Shown here piece by piece: positions 26,615 through 35,956 of a stretch of 64,000 nucleotides of DNA; positions within the stretch are counted from its first letter, which is position 1, and each line of letters opens with the position of its first letter. The notes below the pieces were generated by a model. It made no database searches. It was not told where the DNA came from and saw only the letters and a program-made list of their open reading frames with translations. The position numbers were made by a program, and so were the translations under genes. Origin of the DNA: Oceanobacillus damuensis (lineage in GTDB: Bacteria > Bacillota > Bacilli > Bacillales > Amphibacillaceae); contig NZ_LQNF01000018.1 of the NCBI RefSeq assembly GCF_001618145.1, positions 18,750-82,749 on the forward strand, read 5' to 3'.

Positions 26615-27727
26615 TTGTTTAATAAACTTTTGAATGAGCAAAGAAAACCGGATATGACTTTGCTTTTTGTTATATGCACACTGCTAGCAGCAGGAGTTGT
26701 CATGGTATACAGTTCTTCTTATATTTGGTCTGAATACAAATTTGACGATGCCTATTATTATTTAAAAAGACAGCTTTTGTTTGCAGGAGCAGGAGTAATT
26801 GCAATGTTCTTCTTTATGGTAATACCGTATTATACTTGGAAAAAGTATGCCAATATGATTCTTATCTTCTGTTTTGCACTCTTATTGCTAGTGCTTATCC
26901 CAGGAGTTGGTCTTATTAGGGGAGGGGCACAGAGTTGGATTGGTGTCGGGGCATTCAGTATCCAACCGTCGGAGTTCATGAAGCTGGGGTTGATCATTTT
27001 CCTGGCAGCCATACTTTCGGCAAACCAGAAATATATAACTTCATTTAAAAAGGGTTTTTTTCCATGTATCATGCTGATTTTTACAGCATTTGGTTTAATT
27101 ATGCTGCAGCCGGACCTTGGTACGGGAATGGTCCTCGTCGTTACCTGTATGATTATGATTTTTTCTGCTGGCGCAAGGCTGACACATTTTTTCGGACTTG
27201 CAGCATTAGGACTCCTTGGTTTTGCAGGTTTAATTGCTTCTGCTCCTTACCGAATTAATCGGATTACGGCTTTTTTAAATCCATGGGAAGATCCGTTAGG
27301 CGATGGTTTCCAGATTATACAATCGTTGTATGCAATTGGGCCAGGCGGTTTGATGGGTTTAGGCTTTGGAAATAGTTTGCAAAAATATTTCTACTTACCT
27401 GAACCACAAACAGATTTCATTTTTGCAATTCTGGGAGAGGAATTGGGGTTTCTTGGCGGAACTGCAGTCATTTTCCTGTTTTTCCTGCTATTATGGCGGG
27501 GGATAAAAATCTCTTTGGAAGCACCAGATTTGTTCGGACGATTTTTAGCTTTAGGAATCTCCGCAATGCTTGCCGTACAGGCAATGATTAACATAAGTGT
27601 CGTCATCGGACTTATTCCAGTAACCGGTATTACTTTACCTTTTTTGAGCTACGGAGGTTCTTCTCTGACATTAACGCTATGTTCGGTAGGAGTGTTGTTA
27701 AATATAAGCACTTATTCCAAAATTTGA
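26615..27727 (+). CDS. spoVE: SEDS peptidoglycan glycosyltransferase, FtsW/SpoVE
   Basis: 370 residues from a TTG at 26615 with AGGGGTG about 7 bases upstream. Ten membrane helices; SEDS signatures GAQSWIGVGAFSIQPSEFMK, LQPDLGTGMVLV, NPWEDPLGDGFQIIQSLYAI and PFLSYGGSSLT. It polymerises lipid II, with a class B PBP partner (PBP2B or SpoVD). The position between murD and divIB is that of spoVE in B. subtilis. Whether it serves vegetative division (FtsW), the cortex (SpoVE) or both cannot be told from the sequence. Confidence 0.9.
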   Translation: MFNKLLNEQRKPDMTLLFVICTLLAAGVVMVYSSSYIWSEYKFDDAYYYLKRQLLFAGAGVIAMFFFMVIPYYTWKKYANMILIFCFALLLLVLIPGVGLIRGGAQSWIGVGAFSIQPSEFMKLGLIIFLAAILSANQKYITSFKKGFFPCIMLIFTAFGLIMLQPDLGTGMVLVVTCMIMIFSAGARLTHFFGLAALGLLGFAGLIASAPYRINRITAFLNPWEDPLGDGFQIIQSLYAIGPGGLMGLGFGNSLQKYFYLPEPQTDFIFAILGEELGFLGGTAVIFLFFLLLWRGIKISLEAPDLFGRFLALGISAMLAVQAMINISVVIGLIPVTGITLPFLSYGGSSLTLTLCSVGVLLNISTYSKI

Positions 27728-27858
27728 TCGAACATTTTCGTGTTTCGCATTGCCGGGAAACAGCGTCACTTCATTTATCGGCAAAAAACTTGATAAACTA
27801 TAACCTGCACACTACATCTTACCATATGATTTGTGATATAATTCTTGTAAATAGATTG

Positions 27859-27890
27859 AAACGGCTCCTCTACTGCCGTTTATTATTTTA
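27859..27890 (+). terminator. Possible terminator or hairpin before divIB
   Basis: AAACGGC/GCCGTTT around a 9-base loop, followed by a T-rich TATTATTTTA. An extended -10 like TGATATAAT lies just upstream (about 27835), so this could also be a leader hairpin of the divIB transcript. Confidence 0.45.
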
Positions 27891-27910
27891 ATAAATGTAA
27901 AAAGGAAGAA

Positions 27911-28723
27911 ATGGGGATGAGCCAAAAAAATATTGTTTCAATTGAGGATCGCATTCCTAAATTGAAACAAGCCCGCAAGAAAAAAGCAAACCGACGTCTT
28001 ATATTTTATCTATCGATCTTTTTCTTTTTAATAGCAATCATTGTCTATCTGCAATCACCATTGAGCCACATAAAAACAATAAATGTTATTGGGAATTCAT
28101 ATATAGCGAATGATGACATTATTGAGCAAAGCAAGCTAACAACAGAAACAAATATTTGGACTATCAATAAAAAAGAGATTGAAAGCTTGATTGTTGGAGA
28201 TCCGCTGGTAGAATCTGTATCAGTTGAAAGAAGCCTTCCATGGACAGTAAATATTAATGTATCGGAACATCAAATTATTGGGTATTTACGAGAAGAAACG
28301 ACATACTATCCGATTATGGCCAATGGGGAAATCCTTGAAGCGGGCCAAGACCATTTTCGTGGTGATGCGCCGCTGATCTATGGTTTCGATGAGAAAGATC
28401 ATTTGGATAGAATGGCCATGGAGCTGGAAGAATTACCAGAAAACATTCTTGATATCATTTCCGAAATCCATTGGAAACCGACAGATGAGAACAAAAATAA
28501 TATCCTGCTTTATATGAATGATGGTTATATTGTTAAGGGAACCATTCGTGATTTCGCAGAAAAAATGGAAGTATATCCTTCGATTGTATCCCAGCTTGAC
28601 CCTGAGGAAAAAGGAATACTCCACATCGGTGTTGGAGCTTATTTTAAATCCTTCGATGAAGAAGAAACCGACGATGATATCGATCCCGAAGTTGAAGTGG
28701 ATTTAGAAGATTCAGGGCATTGA
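27911..28723 (+). CDS. divIB: Cell division protein DivIB (FtsQ)
   Basis: 270 residues. Basic cytoplasmic N-terminus, one membrane helix (about 34-53), a POTRA domain (about 55-125, IKTINVIGNSYIANDDIIEQ) and the FtsQ/DivIB beta domain, ending in an acidic tail (DEEETDDDIDPEVEVDLED). An ATG 6 bases downstream is an alternative start. Divisome component that regulates FtsL turnover and septal synthesis, on the outer face of the membrane. murG and murB, which precede divIB in B. subtilis, are absent here. Confidence 0.93.
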   Translation: MGMSQKNIVSIEDRIPKLKQARKKKANRRLIFYLSIFFFLIAIIVYLQSPLSHIKTINVIGNSYIANDDIIEQSKLTTETNIWTINKKEIESLIVGDPLVESVSVERSLPWTVNINVSEHQIIGYLREETTYYPIMANGEILEAGQDHFRGDAPLIYGFDEKDHLDRMAMELEELPENILDIISEIHWKPTDENKNNILLYMNDGYIVKGTIRDFAEKMEVYPSIVSQLDPEEKGILHIGVGAYFKSFDEEETDDDIDPEVEVDLEDSGH

Positions 28724-28946
28724 AATCAGTCATATAAATCAACTTCTATGCGAACAGTATAATAAGGAATTCATTTTTTTATAAAAATGAAAAGGTATAT
28801 TGATATTCTATGTTGAATAACATATATATATTTTATTTTTTTACTGATTTCCTTTAAAATAATAGATTATACAATAAACAAAAAAGTAGTATTATAGAAA
28901 CATAATTAAGAAATTGAAATGTTTCTTAATTTGGAGGTGCCTTTCA

Positions 28947-30230
28947 TTGAACAATAGCGAAATATTAGTAAGTCTTGATATAGGTACGACGACAATAAAA
29001 GTTATCATTGGAGAAGTTTTAAATGATTCATTGAATATTATTGGAGTTGGAACTGCCAAGTCAAACGGCATGAAAAAAGGTGCAATTGTTGACATTGACC
29101 AGACTGTGCATTCCATCAGGAGTGCAGTTGAACAGGCAGAACGCATGGTAGGAATGCAAATTGAAAGGGTTGTCGTTGGAATCAACGGGAATCATATTCA
29201 ATTACAGCCCTGTCATGGAGTCGTTGCAGTTCAAAGTGAAAACAGGGAAATTGGAGATGAGGATGTTACTAGGGTAATTGAAGGTGCACAGGTGATTTCC
29301 ATTCCTCCAGAACGTGAGATCATTGACGTCATCCCCAAACAGTTTATCGTTGATGGGTTGGATGAAATAACCGATCCGCGAGGAATGATCGGGGTCCGGT
29401 TGGAAATGGAAGGAACCATCATTACATGTTCGAAAACCGTATTACATAACATTCTAAAATGTGTGGAACGTGCAAATCTGCAGGTTTCTGACATTTGCCT
29501 TCAACCCCTTGCAACAGGCACAAGCGCGTTGTCTACTGATGAAAAAAATATGGGTGTTGCGCTTATCGATGTCGGCGGTGGCTGTACAACTGTTTCTATC
29601 TTTGAAAATGACCATCTTGTTACGACAAGTGTTATAAGCTTGGGTGGAGATAATATTACAAAGGACTTGTCGATTGGATTGAGGACATCAACTGAAGAAG
29701 CAGAAGATGTAAAACTAAACTATGGCCATGCATTTTATGATGATGCCCGGGAAGAGGAAACCTTCGAAGTATCCACTATAGGGAGCAATAAAAAACAGCC
29801 CTATAACCAGTTGCAGATTTCTGATATGATTGAAGCAAGATTGGAAGAAGTCTACGCATATGTCGAAAGAGAAATAAGAAAAATGGGTTATCATGAACTG
29901 CCTGGAGGGTATGTACTGACTGGTGGTACAATCTCAATGCCAGGAAGCCTTGAACTTGCACAGGATCTCTTTCGCTCGAACGTGCGCGTAGCCATCCCGG
30001 ATTACATAGGTGTAAGAGTACCCCAATTCACAGCAGGAGTTGGGATATTGCAGTTTGCTTATCGTAATGCGAAAATCCAAGGGAAAGAATTATTCCCTTC
30101 TGTAGCGTTGAATACGAACGAAATGAAACCGAAAAGACAAATGAAACAAACAAAAGAAAAGAGCGAGATGAAAGAAACGAAGAAAAAAGACTCTGGTTTT
30201 GCTAATTTGTTTAAGTATTTCTTTGATTAA
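28947..30230 (+). CDS. ftsA: Cell division protein FtsA
   Basis: 427 residues from a TTG at 28947 (LNNSEILVSLDIGTTTIKV) with GGAGGTG 8 bases upstream. Actin-like ATPase: phosphate loop SLDIGTTTIKV, ALIDVGGGCTTVSIF and LTGGTISMPG. The C-terminal amphipathic helix (GFANLFKYFFD) anchors it to the membrane, after a basic linker. It tethers FtsZ filaments. The gap from divIB (223 bases, very AT-rich) probably holds its own promoter. Confidence 0.96.
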   Translation: MNNSEILVSLDIGTTTIKVIIGEVLNDSLNIIGVGTAKSNGMKKGAIVDIDQTVHSIRSAVEQAERMVGMQIERVVVGINGNHIQLQPCHGVVAVQSENREIGDEDVTRVIEGAQVISIPPEREIIDVIPKQFIVDGLDEITDPRGMIGVRLEMEGTIITCSKTVLHNILKCVERANLQVSDICLQPLATGTSALSTDEKNMGVALIDVGGGCTTVSIFENDHLVTTSVISLGGDNITKDLSIGLRTSTEEAEDVKLNYGHAFYDDAREEETFEVSTIGSNKKQPYNQLQISDMIEARLEEVYAYVEREIRKMGYHELPGGYVLTGGTISMPGSLELAQDLFRSNVRVAIPDYIGVRVPQFTAGVGILQFAYRNAKIQGKELFPSVALNTNEMKPKRQMKQTKEKSEMKETKKKDSGFANLFKYFFD

Positions 30231-30306
30231 AAAGAGTTACGAAAAATTGTCTTTAAATAAATAGTTTCCGGATTTCTTGTAATTTGCATATTAGGAGGAA
30301 AGATAT

Positions 30307-31449
30307 ATGTTGGATTTTGATACAAATATGGAGGAATTAGCTACAATTAAAGTTATCGGTGTCGGCGGCGGCGGTAACAATGCTGTAAACCGAATGATTG
30401 AGCACGGGGTGGAAGGCGTTGAATTTATCGCAGTAAACACAGATGCCCAAGCATTAAATTTATCTAAAGCGGAGGCAAAAATTCAGATTGGCGGAAAATT
30501 GACACGTGGTTTAGGTGCAGGTGCCAATCCTGAAGTGGGGAAAAAAGCTGCGGAAGAAAGCAAAGAACAATTGGAAGAAGTTCTAAAAGGTGCGGATATG
30601 GTCTTTGTAACTGCAGGAATGGGTGGAGGTACCGGGACTGGTGCAGCACCTGTTATTGCTCAGGTTGCTAAGGATTTAGGAGCTTTAACTGTCGGTGTCG
30701 TGACACGTCCATTTTCTTTTGAAGGAAGAAGGCGATCCACACAGGCAATTACTGGTATCGATACACTAAAAGGCAGTGTTGATACACTGATTGTTATCCC
30801 TAATGACAGATTGCTGGAAATTGTCGATAAAAACACTCCAATGCTTGAAGCATTCCGAGAAGCTGATAATGTACTTAGACAAGGTGTACAGGGTATATCT
30901 GATTTGATTGCCAAACCTGGTCTGATTAATGTGGACTTCGCTGATGTTAAAACAATTATGTATGATAAAGGCTCTGCATTAATGGGTATTGGAATTGCGA
31001 CTGGTGAAACTCGCGCAACAGAGGCTGCCAAAAAGGCAATTTCTTCCCCATTGCTTGAGACCTCTATTGATGGTGCGCATGGAATCTTAATGAACATCAC
31101 TGGTGGTGCAAATCTGAGCCTTTATGAAGTTCAGGAAGCGGCTGATCTTGTAACTTCAGCTGCCGATAAAGAAGTAAATGTCATTTTTGGATCGGTTATT
31201 AACGAGAATCTGAATGATGAGATTGTTGTCACTGTTATTGCAACAGGATTTGATGAATCCGTACAAAAAGCAGAACCCAAGCAAAAACAGCATCGACCGA
31301 TGATTAGCCATAATCAGCACGCTGCTGCAAAAGCAACCGAGGAGCCTGCTCAACGTGAACAACAGCAACCACAGCCTCGGGTCAGACAAGAGGATGATGA
31401 GTTGGATATTCCTACTTTCTTGAGGAACCGTAACCGAAACAGATCCTAA
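30307..31449 (+). CDS. ftsZ: Cell division protein FtsZ
   Basis: 380 residues, RBS AGGAGGAAAG. Tubulin-like GTPase with the signature [13 protein letters not shown] and [13 protein letters not shown]7 loop [10 protein letters not shown], a variable Gln/Pro linker and the conserved C-terminal peptide [12 protein letters not shown] followed by NRNRS. It forms the Z ring. Two terminators follow. Confidence 0.98.
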   Translation: MLDFDTNMEELATIKVIGVGGGGNNAVNRMIEHGVEGVEFIAVNTDAQALNLSKAEAKIQIGGKLTRGLGAGANPEVGKKAAEESKEQLEEVLKGADMVFVTAGMGGGTGTGAAPVIAQVAKDLGALTVGVVTRPFSFEGRRRSTQAITGIDTLKGSVDTLIVIPNDRLLEIVDKNTPMLEAFREADNVLRQGVQGISDLIAKPGLINVDFADVKTIMYDKGSALMGIGIATGETRATEAAKKAISSPLLETSIDGAHGILMNITGGANLSLYEVQEAADLVTSAADKEVNVIFGSVINENLNDEIVVTVIATGFDESVQKAEPKQKQHRPMISHNQHAAAKATEEPAQREQQQPQPRVRQEDDELDIPTFLRNRNRNRS

Positions 31450-31473
31450 TTAGCTTAAGAAAACCGTATTGAT

Positions 31474-31523
31474 AAGGTTGTCTCAAAATGAGGGGGGATA
31501 CTCTCTTTTGGGGCAACCTTTTT
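31474..31523 (+). terminator. Terminator after ftsZ
   Basis: AAGGTTG pairs with CAACCTT; inner CTCAAAA and CTTTTG segments extend the stem; T run follows. Confidence 0.75.
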
Positions 31524-31627
31524 ACTTATTTAATTGTAAAAGTTCTAGTCAGAAGCCATTCATATTTTGATTAACTTTTTATATCAAGGAACTTATTCTT
31601 CTCTATATAGAATCTTTACTGCGAAGT

Positions 31628-31661
31628 AAAAAAACTCTCATCAGACTGATGAGAGTTTTTT
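31628..31661. terminator. Strong bidirectional hairpin terminator
   Basis: AAAAAACTCTCATCAG and CTGATGAGAGTTTTTT are perfect complements with a single base between them. It stands alone about 180 bases after ftsZ and just before repeat C3. Confidence 0.85.
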
Positions 31662-31666
31662 CGATG

Positions 31667-31895
31667 GCAAGTAAAGAAAGTATAAATTTTGGCAGCAATT
31701 AATTCTTACACATAAACAGCCACGTCCAGCTCCGGTTCCTAGAAACTCCTGTCATAAGCAAGGGACATTCCAAGCGCCAAAACCATGCGCTTTCCAGTCC
31801 CTTGCTTATGCATGCGTTTTCTGAATAGTCACCTCCGCTTTTGATCGGCCAGCTCCAGCTTGTCGTGGGTGATCAAGGCGCTTGCGCTTTTGTTC
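31667..31895 (+). repeat. Family C repeat, copy C3 (forward), with D-like start
   Basis: Starts GGCAAGTAAAGAAAGTATAA (the opening of family D), then CAGCAATTAATTCTTACACA, the core CAGCCACGTCCAGCTCCGG, CATAAGCAAGGGACATTCC and CTTGCTTATGCATGCG, and ends in CGCTTTTGTTCC. It forms the left boundary of the BCCT gene segment; an inverted copy lies on the other side. The rest of the gap to 32067 has no gene and should hold the BCCT promoter. Confidence 0.7.
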
Positions 31896-32067
31896 CACGA
31901 ATATGAATTTTTAATTCTTTTAGGAAACAGCCTATACCTATACCAAAAACCGTTCTGATTCAGCAAGCTGCACTATGTTTAATGCTTGCTAAGACGTGGT
32001 AGGAAATTACTGTGTGGAAGCTTCCTATCGTTTTAAATGTATTTGAAGGTGTGGTGAATCAGACAAA

Positions 32068-33603
32068 ATGAAATCTCTCTTGGAAAGTTTCAGGTCACAT
32101 ATTGTATTTATTGTTTCAGCTATAATCATTTTCAGCATTGTTATATGGGGAATTGTTTCTCCAGATTTCATGAATAAGACTACGACGGCATTTATGGATT
32201 TGATTACTCAAAATGTAGGATGGTTTTATGTGCTGGCAACAGTATTATTTATAGTATTTTGTCTTTATCTTGGTATTGGTCCATACCGCCATATGAAGCT
32301 TGGGGAAAGAGATTCCAAACCAGAGTATTCCTACTTCGCTTGGATTGGAATGCTTTTTGCTGCAGGAATGGGTGTTGGGCTTGTCTTTTGGGGAATCGGA
32401 GAACCTTTATCCCATTTCGCCGATCCGCCAGGCGGAATAAAAGCAGAAAGTCAGGAAGCAGCTGAGAAAGGTTTAGTTCTCAGCGTTTTTCACTGGGGTA
32501 TACACCCATGGGCGATTTATGCAATAGTAGCGTTGGGTATTGCTTTTGCAAAGTTTCGTAAAAACCTCCCGGGTTTAGTCAGTTCCACGTTTTATCCATT
32601 GATTGGTGACCGTATTCATAATTGGCCTGGTAAGCTAATTGATATTGCAGCTATTGTGGCAACAACTGTGGGAATCGCTACTTCTTTTGGGCTAAGTACA
32701 ATGCAGGTTGGCAGCGGATTGTCGGAAGTTTTCGGTTTACCGAATAATACGACTACACAGCTGATAATCCTTATTACAGTTACAGTTATTTTTCTTCTTT
32801 CTGTCATTTCCGGCCTGGACAAAGGAATGAAATATCTTAGTATATCAAATCTCGGTATTGCTGGGGCTCTTCTGATAATCGTCCTCATTCTTGGTCCAAC
32901 CGTTTTTTTGATTGAACATATTTTTAAAACAATTGGACAATATGGAGCCGGTTTTTTTGAGTTATCCTTTAACACAACTCCCTATATGGCTGAAAATGAG
33001 TGGATGAGTACATGGACCCTTTTTTATTGGGCCTGGATTATTTCGTGGAGTCCGTTTGTTGGTACGTTTATTGCAAGAGTTTCGAAGGGGCGTACACTTG
33101 GAGAATTTATGATGGGTGTTCTTATCGTTCCAACCCTTGTAACGATCTTCTGGTTCGTCGTGTTTGGTGGAACCGGAATTCATATGGAGCTTACAGGGCA
33201 GGCTGATTTTGCTTCCGAAATTAATGAGACACCTGAAGTGGGTCTGTTCCAGGTTCTGGATCAGTTGCCCTTAGGTATACTGTTAAACATCACATCCCTG
33301 ATTCTGATTGGGATCTTTTTTATAACTTCAGCTAATTCTGCTACTTATGTTCTTGGCGTCTTTTCCTCCTCCGGCGATCTGAATCCTCGGAATAAAATTC
33401 TTGTAATCTGGGGGTTGCTTATTTCGTCAATTGCAACTGTACTGTTACTGAGCGGGGGGCTGGAAGGGCTTCAGGCAATTGCTACAATTACAGCACTTCC
33501 ATTTGGCATAATCATACTTATAATGATGGCAGCCATCTTTCGCTCTCTCAAAAAGGAGGGGACAGAATACAATAAATTGGAAGAGAAGGAAGAAGATTGG
33601 TAG
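32068..33603 (+). CDS. BCCT family betaine/choline/carnitine transporter
   Basis: 511 residues, twelve predicted membrane helices. Family signatures: GMLFAAGMGVGLVFWGIGEP (residues about 93-112), HWGIHPWAIYAIVALGIAF, and the conserved tryptophan-rich WTLFYWAWIISWSPFVGTFI with IARVSKGRTLGEF. Such carriers import trimethylammonium osmolytes (glycine betaine, choline, carnitine) or ectoine with Na+ or H+. The short C-terminal tail is acidic (KLEEKEEDW). The substrate cannot be fixed; OpuD, BetH or EctT types are all possible. The RBS is weak (GGTGA at 10 bases). It interrupts the ftsZ-spoIIGA linkage. Confidence 0.92.
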   Translation: MKSLLESFRSHIVFIVSAIIIFSIVIWGIVSPDFMNKTTTAFMDLITQNVGWFYVLATVLFIVFCLYLGIGPYRHMKLGERDSKPEYSYFAWIGMLFAAGMGVGLVFWGIGEPLSHFADPPGGIKAESQEAAEKGLVLSVFHWGIHPWAIYAIVALGIAFAKFRKNLPGLVSSTFYPLIGDRIHNWPGKLIDIAAIVATTVGIATSFGLSTMQVGSGLSEVFGLPNNTTTQLIILITVTVIFLLSVISGLDKGMKYLSISNLGIAGALLIIVLILGPTVFLIEHIFKTIGQYGAGFFELSFNTTPYMAENEWMSTWTLFYWAWIISWSPFVGTFIARVSKGRTLGEFMMGVLIVPTLVTIFWFVVFGGTGIHMELTGQADFASEINETPEVGLFQVLDQLPLGILLNITSLILIGIFFITSANSATYVLGVFSSSGDLNPRNKILVIWGLLISSIATVLLLSGGLEGLQAIATITALPFGIIILIMMAAIFRSLKKEGTEYNKLEEKEEDW

Positions 33604-33610
33604 AAATATT

Positions 33611-33716
33611 AGCTGAACAAAAAGCGCATGATTTTCGCGATTGGAATGTCCATTGCTTATTCATGCGTGTTTAGGAACCGAGCAGACATGGCTATTTATG
33701 TGTAAGAATTAATAGC
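33611..33716 (-). repeat. Family C repeat, copy C4 (inverted)
   Basis: The reverse strand reads TTAATTCTTACACATAAATA and continues with GTCTGCTCGGTTCC and AAGCAATGGACATTCCAATC, clearly related to C3 at 31690-31780. It lies 10 bases after the BCCT stop. Confidence 0.7.
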
Positions 33717-33745
33717 TCTCACAATAACATACTTTCTAATTCCTT

Positions 33746-33800
33746 AAAAAAGTGATGTTGTGCCCTGAATGAAATACCGGGGTGCAGCCTCACTTTTTTT
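33746..33800 (+). terminator. Terminator after BCCT gene
   Basis: AAAAAAGTGA pairs with TCACTTTTTT; the inner part has TGCCC/GGGTGCA pairing. Confidence 0.75.
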
Positions 33801-34180
33801 CAGGGTTACTTCGACAAAATCCACCTCTTATTCTTATTGTATTACCATCAAACTTTCCAGAGCTTTCAGCGCTGGAAAGTTTGATGGAATGGCTTCTTAA
33901 ACCAGAAACATTGCTGATTGATAGCACTTCGGACTGGAACCGAAAAGGCACTTGTTATTTCGGTATTGTGCTTATAACCGCGTAATAAACCAGCTGAATT
34001 ATTTCTGAAAGTTACCGACAATGTTTTCGAGAAATAGTTAAAATTAGCTTTATTATGCATACAAGAAGTGACAGACTTTGCTTGGATAGTCATCTATACT
34101 TTTCAGTAATTCCATAATAAAAAAACATAAATCTCTGAAAGCTTAAACTCCGTATTGATTAGAGGGAAGGAAGAGAAACA
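33801..34180. other. Region upstream of spoIIGA with Spo0A-box-like site and long hairpin
   Basis: About 380 bases with no credible gene. TTCGACA at 33810-33816 is an exact Spo0A box on the reverse strand (TTTTGTCGAAG), and TTCGAGA at 34026 differs by one base. A perfect 16-bp inverted repeat (CCATCAAACTTTCCAG / CTGGAAAGTTTGATGG, 33845-33887, 11-base loop) has no T tract. Spo0A control of spoIIG is known in B. subtilis; its use here is inference. Confidence 0.4.
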
Positions 34181-35101
34181 TTGACTATTTACCTTGATGC
34201 CGTATTGGCATTGAACTTTTTTCTCGATTTGATGCTCTTAATGCTGACAAAGGCTTTGGCAAGGGATAATGCAGGGAAAATACGATTGCTGTTCGGTGCA
34301 TTTATCGCTTCTTTGATTGTACCGCTTACATTATTTTTTCCTGGTTCTTTTGTTAATGGATTACTAGGGAAAATTTTGTATTCCGCATTGATTATTTTGT
34401 GTGCGTTCGGTTTTACTGGGATTTACCGGTATATGAAATTATTATTATTATTTTATTTTACTTCATTTGCAATTGGAGGTGGATTAACAGCAATATATTT
34501 TTTACTTGCAAATCCAGTAGCGGTTACTGAAAACGGAATATTAACTTTTAACAGGGGTTATGGCGATCCGATCAGCTGGCTGTTCATAATTATTGGATTT
34601 CCAATTGTATGGTACTTTACCAAACACCGAATGGACGAGCATGCAAGCGAAAAGATAAGATACGACCAGTTATGTGAAGTTAATATACAGATCAAAAGCA
34701 GCTCATTTTCAACGATGGGCTATATTGATAGCGGTAATCAACTAATTGATCCACTCACCAAAAAACCAGTAGTGATTTGTGATGAAACATTTTTAAAAAA
34801 TTGGTTTTCAGATGATGAATGGGAACAGCTAAAAGAAGCAAATGATCGATTGGATCTCGATCGAATTCCTAAAGAATGGGATAGTAAAATTCAGGTCATT
34901 CCCTATCATGGGGTGGAAGGAAGAAGCATGTTCTTACTTGCTATCAGGCCTGATCAGATATTGATAAAGTATGATAACAACAATCTTATGTCCACAAATG
35001 TTTTAGTCGGCATTCAATTTGGGACATTAATAAAGGATGGCAGCTATCATTGTTTGCTGCACCCGCAAATTATGAAACTAGCAACCATACAAACTGCATA
35101 A
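34181..35101 (+). CDS. spoIIGA: Sporulation sigma-E factor-processing peptidase SpoIIGA
   Basis: 306 residues, TTG start with GGAAGGAAGAG upstream. Five N-terminal membrane helices (residues 1-145) and a C-terminal aspartic-protease-like domain with the catalytic [12 protein letters not shown] (near residue 183) and NVLVGIQFG. It sits in the septal membrane and cleaves the pro-sequence of sigma-E after a signal from SpoIIR in the forespore. 14 bases before sigE; the two form the spoIIG operon. Confidence 0.94.
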   Translation: MTIYLDAVLALNFFLDLMLLMLTKALARDNAGKIRLLFGAFIASLIVPLTLFFPGSFVNGLLGKILYSALIILCAFGFTGIYRYMKLLLLFYFTSFAIGGGLTAIYFLLANPVAVTENGILTFNRGYGDPISWLFIIIGFPIVWYFTKHRMDEHASEKIRYDQLCEVNIQIKSSSFSTMGYIDSGNQLIDPLTKKPVVICDETFLKNWFSDDEWEQLKEANDRLDLDRIPKEWDSKIQVIPYHGVEGRSMFLLAIRPDQILIKYDNNNLMSTNVLVGIQFGTLIKDGSYHCLLHPQIMKLATIQTA

Positions 35102-35114
35102 GGAGTGGATTAGT

Positions 35115-35834
35115 GTGAATCTATGGAAAATGAAGCTGAAACTGAATTGGTATAAATTATTAATCAAATTAGGAATTAAATCTTCTGAAATATATTATAT
35201 TGGTGGTAGTGAGGCACTTCCACCACCATTATCAAAGCAGGAAGAAATGGAACTGCTCATATTATTGCCAAAGGGAGACAAAGCAGCAAGGGCCATGCTG
35301 ATCGAGCGAAACCTTAGGCTCGTTGTATATATTGCCCGTAAATTTGAAAATACAGGAATTAATATCGAGGATTTGATCAGTATAGGGACAATAGGATTAA
35401 TCAAGGCAGTCAATACGTTCAACCCAGAAAAGAAAATTAAACTTGCTACATATGCCTCCAGATGTATTGAAAATGAAATTCTAATGTACTTGCGGAGAAA
35501 CAATAAACTGAAATCAGAAATATCCTTCGACGAGCCACTGAATATTGATTGGGATGGAAACGAATTACTTTTATCCGATGTGCTCGGGACGGAAGAAGAT
35601 ATAATCACAAAAAACCTGGAGTCTACTGTGGATAAGACATTACTGAAGAGTGCATTGGAAAAGTTGAATGCCAGGGAAAAACAGATCATGGAGCTGCGTT
35701 TTGGGCTTATCGGTGAGGAAGAGAAAACACAAAAGGATGTTGCAGATATGCTTGGAATTTCTCAGTCATATATTTCACGACTGGAGAAGAAAATTATCCG
35801 AAGGCTTAAAAAAGAATTTAATAAAATGGTATAG
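35115..35834 (+). CDS. sigE: RNA polymerase sigma-E factor (mother-cell, early sporulation)
   Basis: 239 residues, GTG start after AGGAGTGG. An N-terminal pro-sequence (about 27 residues, amphipathic, ending near [18 protein letters not shown]) is removed by SpoIIGA. Region 2 holds [13 protein letters not shown] and [14 protein letters not shown]; region 4 has a helix-turn-helix ([20 protein letters not shown]). Directs early mother-cell genes. Confidence 0.97.
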   Translation: MNLWKMKLKLNWYKLLIKLGIKSSEIYYIGGSEALPPPLSKQEEMELLILLPKGDKAARAMLIERNLRLVVYIARKFENTGINIEDLISIGTIGLIKAVNTFNPEKKIKLATYASRCIENEILMYLRRNNKLKSEISFDEPLNIDWDGNELLLSDVLGTEEDIITKNLESTVDKTLLKSALEKLNAREKQIMELRFGLIGEEEKTQKDVADMLGISQSYISRLEKKIIRRLKKEFNKMV

Positions 35835-35888
35835 CTATATTTCATAAGGATTTATGCAGTTTTCGACCCGTGTTTCAATTTTTGCAAG

Positions 35889-35920
35889 TGCATAAAAACC
35901 TTTCCGTGAGGAGATACTGT
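35889..35920 (+). promoter_or_regulatory. Possible sigma-F-type promoter of sigG
   Basis: GCATA (35890-35894), a 16-base spacer and GAGATACT roughly fit the sigma-F/sigma-G pattern. sigG is known to be read from such a promoter. The match is loose. Confidence 0.3.
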
Positions 35921-35956
35921 CCTTGAACAGCATCACCGACTGGGAGGGTTGACAGA

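Noticed and set aside
33782..33985. A 67-codon frame upstream of spoIIGA
   Set aside because: Begins inside the BCCT terminator and includes a perfect 16-bp hairpin; no good ribosome-binding site.
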